A stretch of DNA of 64,000 nucleotides, from positions 51,251,783-51,315,782 of the forward strand of contig CM035806.1 of the NCBI GenBank assembly GCA_020466095.1, given 5' to 3'. Positions 11,759 through 18,879 of this stretch are shown here, in pieces. This DNA comes from Chlorops oryzae. Its lineage: Eukaryota > Arthropoda > Insecta > Diptera > Chloropidae. A program made the translations under genes and the position numbers. Numbering within the stretch: the stretch's first letter is position 1; every line of letters starts with the position of its first letter. Below the pieces are notes generated by a model. It saw nothing but the letters and a program-made list of their open reading frames with translations. It did not search any database and was not told where the DNA came from.

Positions 11759-13566
11759 TTGGGAAAACTCGAATGTTTTCATGCCAAAATAAAACGAGCG
11801 CGCCAAAAATTTTCTAAACATAACTTTTGGAAAAAGTATAGTAAGGGTTGGCTTCAAGAAAGTTTAAATTTTTCAATAAAAAATCATCGAAACATTGAAA
11901 AATGCAATTCGACTAAACGTGGTAGACCGTGTAAGCCTTTGCAAGAAAGTAGTAAGCGTACGCAAAGGAGAAAACTTCAACGACTTAATGAAGATTTGGG
12001 AGAAGGAGTTATAAAAGACGCTTTTTTGCACCAAGTAAGGGCAGGAGGCTCTTTTTGTAAGGCAGGGCTATTAGATGATATTTCATGTGCAGACAAAAAT
12101 AAAATTGACGTTTTAATTTCAGAGGGTCCTACAGAACAGCAAAAATATTCCCCCGAAGAAGCCTTAGCACTATTTGTCGATTTAAAATTAACGAAGCACC
12201 AATATGTACACTTAAGAACTACGGCTTTAAAAAAAGCAATCGATCTATACCCTTCTTACCATGAAGTTTTAAATGCAAAAAAAGCTTGTTATCCTTCTAA
12301 CAATGCTTTGCAAATTTCGTCAAAATCAGCTGAAGTAAATTTGCAACAACTTTTAGATCATACTGTTGAAAGGTTATTACTTTCCGTTGATAAAAACGAT
12401 TTGAGTAAGGCATCTAAAGATAATCAGTATGTTTTAATATGTAAATGGGGCTGTGATGGATCTTCTGGCCAAAAAGAGTACAAACAAGTTCTTGACGACA
12501 ACATAAGAGACTCTGATATGTTTATGATATCATTTGTTCCTTTATTTTTAAGGGTTATTTCCGATGATACATATATCAACGTATGGGAAAACCTTACCCC
12601 TTCCTCAACTAAGCTTTGTCGGCCAATAAAATTTGAGTTTCATAAAGAAAGTACTGATTTTATACAAACTGAAGTCGATAAAATCAAAAAACAAATTTGT
12701 GAACTTCAACCTTTTGAGGTCGATGTCGAGGGTACTAGGATAAAAATAATATACCAGCTTCTTTTGACAATGGTTGACGGAAAAGCCTGCATGGCTATAA
12801 CCAAGACGAAATCGACATCTTCGTGCACTATCTGCCAGCAGCTTCCAAGCAAACTAAACGAAATTCCGGATCCTGATTTTTCCCACAGGCGAAATTTCGA
12901 ACTTGGACTCTCTCCTCTGCATTCCAAAATTCGCATGATGGAATTCGTTTTAAAATTAGCTTATGACTTGGAATTTGGTGAACGGGAGACAGTACGAAAA
13001 AATGACAACCACCAAAAGAGAGCAATGGCCACGGTTTAATAATTAATAAACCCAAACAAGGAGATGGAAATTCCAACGATGGAAATACTGCTAGGCGGTT
13101 TTTCTCGGATCCTCTCCTCGCAGCAAATATAACTGGGGTTAACTTTGAATTTATTAATCGGCTCAAAACCCTTTCTGAAGTCCTAAGCTGCAATGAAATG
13201 ATTGATTCGAAAAAATTTGAAAAGTACGCCATGGAAACTGTAAATGTCTATAAAAAATTTTACTCTTGGAGGAAAATGACGCCTACTCTCCATAAAATTC
13301 TTTACCACGGTAAAGACATAATAAAACATTTTGAGGACAATCACATACCAATTGGAGCTCTTTCAGAAGAAGCCCAAGAAAGTCGCAACAAGGACTATAG
13401 GTACTTTCGAGAGCACAACACGCGAAAATGTTCAAGAGAATGCACAAATGAAGACTTGATACACATGCTGCTAACTACTTCCGATCCCTACATAACAAGT
13501 TTTCGCAGTAAGTGGAACAGCTCAAAACCCGTTTTAAGTCAGGAAGCACAGGAACTTTTGCTGTAG
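11759..13566 (+). pseudogene. Transib transposase, RAG1-core-like, broken by one frameshift
   Basis: Two frames make one protein: 11759-13039 (426 codons) and a second frame open from about 13006, with its first ATG at 13198, to the stop at 13564-13566. The switch between frames must fall around 13000-13030. The protein would cut and rejoin DNA at the element's CACAGTG ends. Features that align with RAG1: a catalytic Asp in CKWGCDGSSG (residue 233), a second Asp in LLLTMVDGK (residue 340), a zinc-ligand CTIC pair (356/359, matching RAG1 CTLC just after its second Asp), then in the second frame IGALSEEAQESRNK, matching RAG1 IGAWASEGNESGNK with the catalytic Glu (codon 13378-13380), followed by a TNEDLIHMLL segment. 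So the DDE triad is present. The N-terminus is Lys/Arg-rich. The start at 11759 is the first ATG in frame and is uncertain. The recent-looking frameshift suggests it is now non-autonomous. Confidence 0.88.
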
Positions 13567-13911
13567 CCATATGGAATTCGTTTAATTCTTTCTTTTTGAA
13601 AAAATAACCGAATGTTCCCAATTCCACCACAACCCCCAATCGCACTCACGTCTGGCTCTCACCTTAACAGCATTTATGTATTGCTTTATATTTTATTTTA
13701 GTAAGCTAACAAAATACTACCTTTTGATACCATAAAATAATAAGTTTTCTAAGAAGTGCAAATTTTTTTTAGATTTTTTTAGTTTGCCATTATTTTCCGG
13801 ATACTTTTCATTCCACAAACAACATAAAAATTTATAAGTGAAAACTACGGTATTTTAGCTTTCAAACAAAAAAGAAATTATAAAGCTAAGTCAATCCGTT
13901 CAAAAGATACA

Positions 13912-13949
13912 GATTTTTGACCGACCCATCCTCTGTCTGAACCACTGTG
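13912..13949 (-). other. Transib right terminus, RSS-like
   Basis: Read on the minus strand: CACAGTG (13943-13949), a 22-bp spacer and TCAAAAATC (13912-13920). It mirrors the left end, including the GGGTCGG block inside the spacer. Confidence 0.6.
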
Positions 13950-14699
13950 CGCCGTGCGGACTCCTTTGGTTGGCTTGGAAGGTGTTTTCAAAGTATATGA
14001 GACTTTAAAGCCCTAAATACATGTACATACAGTATACCTACTCTCTCTTAAGCGGACACCTACGGGGCGAAAAAATATTTCAGTTAACTGAGGTGTCCTC
14101 TTAAGGGGGTTGTCTCATTGGCGAGGCTGTTTTTTGACCTTTTTAAAACAAATTCCTGACAGAAAACGAAAAGAGCTTTTTCAATTTAGTATTTTTTATA
14201 CGTTTTCCGAAGGAAAGGGTATATTAAGTTTGGCACGGACTACATACAAATTTTTTTCGTAGTCCCTTTTTGGGTCGTGGGAAGTGGTTCAGAAGTTTCA
14301 AAAATCACGATTTTTAACGTTTTCCGTGGATAGCTTTTTTACAATACATCCCAGCTTATTGAAATTTGGTTTTCGACATCGCTATATTTATGGTCATCAT
14401 CATACACATTAGAAAAAACTCTTTCTCTTATTCTCAAATCTGTATACAAAAATGATTTTTTTTGCTTCTTCTGATTGTGTATTTTGCCGCCAAATAAAGT
14501 CGTCACTTATGGTTAAATTTTGACCATGACCACCATTCGCAAAAATTTTGAACTTAATAATAATTTCGAGTTTGTGAAGCTAAATCGAAGTACAGATAAG
14601 GTATAACTAGATATCCAAGCTAGAACAACGAAAACTGCAGGAAATTTTGTTAGGGTAATGTTTTAACATATTTTAGGCTGAGGAAAAGGTATGTGTAAA

Positions 14700-15103
14700 T
14701 AATAAAATGATTCGGAATTTTCACTTTTATTTCAGTCGCTTTATTTTGTATATATCTATACGTATTTCGGCGAATTCGCTTCCGCCTTCATCAGGATGAT
14801 TCCTAATTCTAAATACATCTATGACTTTTATTCCTATTTATACTTAATCGGTAGCCTAATTAGGGGTGGGTTTTTGGTGGTGGTTTGTTATTTTGGTGGT
14901 TGGGTGTTGGCAGGTAGCAGGTAAATGCTTGAAATATTTTCTTATTTTCTGGGCTTTGTTAGTCCCTCGTCTGTTCTGGATTATCGCAGGTAGCAGGTAG
15001 AATTTTCTGGGATGAAAGGTCCGATTTTTTTATGGCGTTGTTTTTAACTTTTCAGTTTTATGGCCTTGTTTATTTCAATCAGGATTAGTGTTTCGTCAGG
15101 TAT
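14700..15103 (-). repeat. Penelope 3' terminal repeat (pLTR)
   Basis: 404 bp, in direct orientation with 17492-17895 and the same length with no indel. The two substitutions I saw are GGATGAT versus GGATAAT near 14797, and TTTTGGTGG versus TTTTTGTGG near 14895. The last codons and the stop of the Penelope ORF (15085-15103) lie inside this repeat. Confidence 0.92.
14748..14816 (-). ncRNA. Hammerhead ribozyme candidate (type I, minimal stem III) in the 3' pLTR
   Basis: Read on the minus strand: conserved CTGATGA, stem II GGCG...CGCC closing a GAAGCGAATT loop, conserved GAAA, then ATACGTAT, a self-complementary minimal stem III counting the last A of GAAA as its first base, and A as the nucleotide before the predicted cut. 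After the cut, GAT pairs with ATC just before CTGATGA (three base pairs in this copy), and ATAC pairs with GTAT further out. Hammerheads with very short stem III are published for Penelope-like elements; this one is called from the motif only. Confidence 0.75.
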
Positions 15104-17436
15104 TTGAACAGCCACGAAGATATATTTCCTCTATCTCCATTCATTAAGGCAGGTGTTTTGTGTTTGTTTATTTCGGCGCTTTCAGCTGCTTCAAGTTTCC
15201 AGTGTTCCTTCACGTTTTTGATAATTTCTATGTTATTGATGTCGATACTATGTTTCTCCTCTAGTATGTGTTTTGCGACGTTCGATCTCGTTTGAGTTTC
15301 ACCTTTTCTGGATGTTTTCCTTGCTTCTTTCATGTGTTCCAAGAATCTCACTGAAATAGGCCTCTTTGTTTGTCCGATGTATATTTTGTTGCATGTGCCG
15401 CAGTTTATTCTATAGACTCCTGATTTTTCGAGCTTGTCGACAGGGTCTTTTGTGGACTTCAGTTTTGATGCTATCTGGTTTGGTCTGCTGGTGTAGACTA
15501 ATTCGATGTTGAACTTTTTTAATTTGTGTTTAAGTCCTCTGGAGATGATGTTGTTGTATGTTGTGGCTACTCTCTTCACTTTTGGTTTATCTACTGTTAA
15601 TGTGGTGAAATTTTTGTGTTCAAGTTGTCTGGTTTTCTTCTCGATAATTCTGTTGATGCTGTTCTGGCTGTAACCATTGATCTCTGCTACTTCTTGAATG
15701 TATTGTGTCTCTTTTTCTTTGGCTTCTTTGGATAATGGCATTGTGACCATTCTATGTACCATATGGTGGAAAGAGGCCATCTTCTGTTGTGGAGAGTGAT
15801 TTGAGTTGTTGGGGATGACGCGTTTTGTATCTGTTGGTTTCCTGTAAATCTCGAATTCGAAGGACCTATTTTTACGTGACACAATTATATCCAGAAAAGG
15901 TAAGCTTCCGTCTTTTTCTTCTTCGTACGTGAACACAATGTTTTTGTGTGTTTTGTTTAGTTGTTCCAGTTTTTCTTGTAATTTTCCTCTTTTTATGATG
16001 GCAAAAATGTCGTCTACGTATCTTATCCATACTCTTGGTATTTCGTTGTTTTCCTTTAATTTGGACTCCAATTTGTTCATAAAAAGTTCGCTTAAAAGTG
16101 ATGACAGTGGATTCCCCATTGGTGCTCCTTTAGTCTGTTTGTAGAATTTTCCCCTGAATGTGAAGCAGTTTTCTTCCATGCAAAGCTGCGCTAGTTGAAT
16201 GAGGTTGGTAACTTTGACTTTGTTCAGTTTTTTCTTCAATAGTTCTTCTTCTAGGATCCTTATAGCTTCTTTTACGTTGACGCTCGGGTATAGTGCTTTT
16301 ACGTCGAAGGACACGATTTCTTCATCTTCGTTTATGTTTTCTTGCTGTAATTTTTCGGTGAACTCTTTGGAGTTTTTTACTGAAAACTCTTTCTCGTTGC
16401 CTAAAATTTCTGTTAGTTCTTTAACTAACCATTTTGCGATGCGATGGCACGGGGAGTTATTGGCGGTAATAATTTCTCTCATTTCTTTCCCTGGTTTGTG
16501 AATTTTTGGCAAAGCCTTGAAGCGAGGAAGTGTCGGCGCTGAAATTCTCATGTATTTTTTGTCGAATCCAAGGTACTTTGAGCACTTTTCAATGCATTTT
16601 TCTGTCCTGCTTATAATTCCTGGTAAGGGGTCGTTCCTGAATTCCCTGTAAGGGCCGTTTTGGATTTTTTCCTGGACTCTTGCATCGTATTCTTCTTTAT
16701 CCATGATAACAAGCGCATTTCCTTTATCTGCTTTCAAGTAGTACACGGGCTTCTCGTTCAATTCTTTCACTAGTCTCTTTTCCTTGGTTTGTGTGCGTAG
16801 AGTGGTGGTTGATTCGATGACGCTGCCGGTGATATTTCTAATCGCTGATATGTCTTTTGGTGTAAGTGGGGCTTCTGGTGTTGGTATTTTTATTGCGGAT
16901 TCGATGTCGATAATAAGTTGTTCAATGTTGGGTTTTTCTGTGATCGCATATTTCACTCCGTGGTTGAGTAATTTCAGTTGTTCTTCGCTGAACTGTTGTG
17001 ATGATTGGTTGATGACGAAGTTTTCTACTTGTTTTACTGTGGGTTTGCTTTGTTTAGGTTGCGCTGTTTTGAACTTTTTTAACTTTTTGTCGTGGCTAAT
17101 GGACTTCTTCTTTCTTTCGTACATCTCAGTGGTTTTGATTTTCTTGAGGAAGTGGTCGAACTGAACTGGGTATTCCTTGGCTAGTTTTAGATGGAGGTAA
17201 TATGCTTCTCTGGTCTTCTTGTCTAATTCGGCTCTTGATGATCGGATGGAATCTTCTATTGCTTTTGTTTCTAGCTGCTTGATTGTTGTGTCCGGTACTT
17301 TCTTTGATTTAATCGAGATCTTGTGGCTGACTGGGGTGATCCTATTCTTGCTGCACTCCGTTAGGAAAGCAATGTCTTTACTAATTTTCGCCATAGATGT
17401 TTTTAGTTTTTGGAATTTCTTAGACTCAGATGCCAT
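15085..17436 (-). CDS. Penelope-like reverse transcriptase with C-terminal GIY-YIG endonuclease
   Basis: 783 residues, uninterrupted. It is expected to nick target DNA with its nuclease and copy element RNA from the nick. N-terminal 230 residues: charged, with no motif I can name. RT core: KADKGNALVIMD (235-246), LPKIHKPG (309-316), motif A SFDVKALYPSV with catalytic Asp378, motif B TKGAPMGNPLSSLLSE (435-450), motif C YVDD (473-476), and a DGSLPFLDI segment (509-517). GIY-YIG domain: GVYRI (673-677), KIYIGQT (684-690), Arg697 in SVRFLEHMKEA, and a Glu/Asn end in LEAAESAEI...ALMNGD (748-768). The linker has CGTC (679-682), as seen in this group. The start ATG lies 55 bp inside the right pLTR edge; the stop lies in the other pLTR. 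RT and nuclease key residues are all present, so it is probably functional. Symbol left blank because the family is named by element, not gene. Confidence 0.95.
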   Translation of the reverse strand: MASESKKFQKLKTSMAKISKDIAFLTECSKNRITPVSHKISIKSKKVPDTTIKQLETKAIEDSIRSSRAELDKKTREAYYLHLKLAKEYPVQFDHFLKKIKTTEMYERKKKSISHDKKLKKFKTAQPKQSKPTVKQVENFVINQSSQQFSEEQLKLLNHGVKYAITEKPNIEQLIIDIESAIKIPTPEAPLTPKDISAIRNITGSVIESTTTLRTQTKEKRLVKELNEKPVYYLKADKGNALVIMDKEEYDARVQEKIQNGPYREFRNDPLPGIISRTEKCIEKCSKYLGFDKKYMRISAPTLPRFKALPKIHKPGKEMREIITANNSPCHRIAKWLVKELTEILGNEKEFSVKNSKEFTEKLQQENINEDEEIVSFDVKALYPSVNVKEAIRILEEELLKKKLNKVKVTNLIQLAQLCMEENCFTFRGKFYKQTKGAPMGNPLSSLLSELFMNKLESKLKENNEIPRVWIRYVDDIFAIIKRGKLQEKLEQLNKTHKNIVFTYEEEKDGSLPFLDIIVSRKNRSFEFEIYRKPTDTKRVIPNNSNHSPQQKMASFHHMVHRMVTMPLSKEAKEKETQYIQEVAEINGYSQNSINRIIEKKTRQLEHKNFTTLTVDKPKVKRVATTYNNIISRGLKHKLKKFNIELVYTSRPNQIASKLKSTKDPVDKLEKSGVYRINCGTCNKIYIGQTKRPISVRFLEHMKEARKTSRKGETQTRSNVAKHILEEKHSIDINNIEIIKNVKEHWKLEAAESAEINKHKTPALMNGDRGNISSWLFKYLTKH

Positions 17437-17491
17437 GTTGAGCTATTTAATATAATATTTTTTCGAGTCTGTTGCGTTGAAAACTTTTAAG

Positions 17492-17895
17492 TAATAAAAT
17501 GATTCGGAATTTTCACTTTTATTTCAGTCGCTTTATTTTGTATATATCTATACGTATTTCGGCGAATTCGCTTCCGCCTTCATCAGGATAATTCCTAATT
17601 CTAAATACATCTATGACTTTTATTCCTATTTATACTTAATCGGTAGCCTAATTAGGGGTGGGTTTTTGGTGGTGGTTTGTTATTTTTGTGGTTGGGTGTT
17701 GGCAGGTAGCAGGTAAATGCTTGAAATATTTTCTTATTTTCTGGGCTTTGTTAGTCCCTCGTCTGTTCTGGATTATCGCAGGTAGCAGGTAGAATTTTCT
17801 GGGATGAAAGGTCCGATTTTTTTATGGCGTTGTTTTTAACTTTTCAGTTTTATGGCCTTGTTTATTTCAATCAGGATTAGTGTTTCGTCAGGTAT
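17492..17895 (-). repeat. Penelope 5' terminal repeat (pLTR)
   Basis: 404 bp, nearly identical to 14700-15103. In element orientation this copy lies upstream of the ORF and would hold promoter and leader functions; I see no individual promoter motif I would defend. Confidence 0.92.
17540..17608 (-). ncRNA. Hammerhead ribozyme candidate in the 5' pLTR
   Basis: The same core as at 14748-14816 (CTGATGA, GGCG/CGCC stem II, GAAA, ATACGTAT minimal stem III). The one base difference falls in stem I, and here four pairs form next to the core (TATC with GATA) rather than three, so this copy looks the better folder. It would cut element RNA near the 5' end of the unit. Confidence 0.75.
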
Positions 17896-17943
17896 GTGTA
17901 TGTCTTAGCCAATGTAAATTTCTTTACTTGTTTCTTATTGTGT

Positions 17944-18136
17944 TAGGGTCCGAGGTTCGATTCCCGGTACAGGCGAAACGGAGTGTAATGTTCCAAGCAC
18001 TGGTTTTTCAAAAAATCGCATGTTAGGGGCACACTACATAATAAGACCTACACTCACACAAACACAAGAAATGATCCTTGATATCACAATGGGTGGATTA
18101 ACTGCCTAAGTGGCAGCCACTTCAACCTACCTACCT
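17944..18136 (+). mobile_element. tRNA-derived SINE, copy 1 (5'-truncated)
   Basis: Contains GGTTCGATTCCC (17954-17965), an exact internal Pol III box B, then CAGGCGAAACGGAGTGTAAT and a body shared with 38157-38368 (GGTTTTTCAAAAAATC, TTAGGGGCAC, ACACAAGAAA, TATCACAA...GG). The tail is a short CTAC tetranucleotide repeat. No clear box A precedes it, so the head is truncated or diverged. Non-coding. Confidence 0.75.
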
Positions 18137-18879
18137 AGGAATGAAAGTAAATAAAGAAGCAGTTTGTTTTTTTTTATGTGAGCGCGGCTCAAAAAGTTCT
18201 CGGCTGTCAAAGTGGATGCTCAAAAAAAAAAAAAAAAAAAAAAAAGTGTGCTGGCTGCCACGATTCCAGGTCTCCAAGTTGTCCGAAATAAAAAAGAAAA
18301 ACGGAGTTACAATCAGTATAGATGTCGTTATAGCGTGAATCTCCAAAATAATGTTGGGATTTTTTTTTTTTTACAAAATGGCCTCCATTGAAAAATGACT
18401 CATCGATTTCGGGTATATTTTTTTTGTAGTTCAGTGTGAAAAAAAAGTAAAAAAAACTTTTAAAATTGTGATTCAGGTTAACGCAATAATGGTGATAATT
18501 CTGCGTCGAATGCACTTCTTTTTATTCAATTCGGTCCAGTTGGACTGGAGAAATCGTGGCAGCCAGTTCAAAAAAAGTGGTTTCGAGATAAATGCGTTTA
18601 AAGTTTGAAGCACCGCTAAAATTACTCGTTTTAGCGCAGAACTTGCGCGACAAAGAAGACTATATCCTCTTCACTATTTCGAATTTCAAAAAATCATTTT
18701 AGCACGACATTTTGAAATATCCAAGCTATAAAAAATGCAACAAAAAAAAAATTCAAACAAAATTTTTGCCCAATGAGACAACCCCCTTAAGAGAAAACTT
18801 TTTGATAAGCAGGAATACTAGAGCATTCGCGAAAAGTGTCCGCTTAAGAGGAGTGTCCGCTAGGAGAGAGTACACTGTA

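Larger units (their letters stand above)
11233..13949 (+). mobile_element. Transib DNA transposon (RAG1-related), near full length
   Basis: The element is 2717 bp. Both ends begin CACAGTGGTTCAG (the right end on the minus strand), and the inverted ends share a second block, GGGTCGG(C/T)CAAAAAT. The flanks are a perfect 5-bp duplication, CGCCG (11228-11232 and 13950-13954). Five-base GC-rich duplications and CACARTG termini are the published hallmarks of Transib, the superfamily from which the vertebrate V(D)J recombinase RAG1 and its recombination signals derive. It encodes a RAG1-core-like protein broken by one frameshift. It sits inside dispersed repeat A. The intact ends mean it could be moved if a transposase were supplied from elsewhere (inference). 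Confidence 0.92.
10612..14015 (+). repeat. Dispersed repeat A, copy 2, split by a Transib element
   Basis: The left part (10612-11232) and right part (13955-14015) together match the 720-1035 copy, with the Transib element in between. The right part resumes with GGACTCCTTTGGTTGGCTTGG, matching GGACTCTTTTGGTTGGCTGG of copy 1. The segment 10980-11150 is additionally similar to 55985-56165. The family is unclassified and has no believable coding region. Confidence 0.65.
14698..17890 (-). mobile_element. Penelope-like retroelement, complete, with direct terminal repeats
   Basis: A single-ORF Penelope-like element reading on the minus strand, bounded by two direct repeats (14700-15103 and 17492-17895, 404 bp). 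I see only two mismatches between the repeats, so the insertion is young. GGTATGTGTA occurs at both outer edges (14688-14697 and 17891-17900) and is best read as a 10-bp target duplication, although GGTAT is also present at the inner repeat edge, so the exact boundary is ambiguous by a few bases. The homologous unoccupied site is at 32481-32490. Penelope elements copy themselves by target-primed reverse transcription with an RT joined to a GIY-YIG nuclease; both are intact here. It sits in the sequence between subTIR and hairpin of a Helitron-like element. Confidence 0.93.
14203..17930 (+). mobile_element. Helitron-derived non-autonomous element, family 2, split by Penelope
   Basis: The start TTTTTTATACGTTTTCCGAA followed by GGAAAGGGTATATT has the same plan as family 1 but a different sequence. 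The subTIR TATACGTTTTCC (14207-14218) recurs inverted as GGAAAAGGTATG (14682-14693). A 3' hairpin lies beyond the Penelope insertion (GTCTTAGCCAATG here; a full ATCGGC/GCCGAT hairpin in the 32.3-32.5 kb relative), and the element ends TTTACTTGTTT. It is inferred to be a second Helentron-associated family by structure. Confidence 0.65.
14105..18786. mobile_element. TTAA-flanked element with 17-bp TIR, carrying nested insertions
   Basis: The left end GGGGGTTGTCTCATTGG (14105) is matched perfectly by its inverse at 18770-18786. TTAA lies immediately outside both ends (14101-14104 and 18787-18790), and the interrupted pogo-like MITE has a single TTAA at the homologous place in other copies. The element's own sequence is about 14105-14200 plus about 18137-18786; the rest is later insertions. 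TTAA targeting points to piggyBac, but a run of G at the terminus is not the usual CCY, so the superfamily is provisional. The right portion includes a poly-A run at 18219-18245. No coding region of its own. Confidence 0.75.
14030..18877. mobile_element. pogo-like (Tc1/mariner) MITE, copy 1, split by a 4.7-kb nested insertion
   Basis: The left half (14030-14104) has CTCTCTCTTAAGCGGACACC. The right half (18787-18877) ends GTGTCCGCTAGGAGAGAG then TACACTGTA. TA dinucleotides flank the outer ends. When the TTAA-flanked insertion is ignored, the halves join into the same roughly 170-bp element found at 35175-35316, 37844-38030 and 52270-52444. TA flanks and CAGT...CTTAAGCGGA termini fit the pogo/Tigger group. 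Non-coding. Confidence 0.8.

Noticed and set aside
11759..13566. Loss of the second catalytic Asp in the Transib protein
   Set aside because: At first I aligned LHSKIRMMEF with the wrong RAG1 segment. Anchoring on the CTIC/CTLC zinc pair places the second Asp at residue 340 (LTMVDGK), so it is present.
17954..17965. A tRNA gene at the GGTTCGATTCCC motif (also at 38165)
   Set aside because: No box A, anticodon arm or acceptor stem; the shared downstream body shows it is a SINE.
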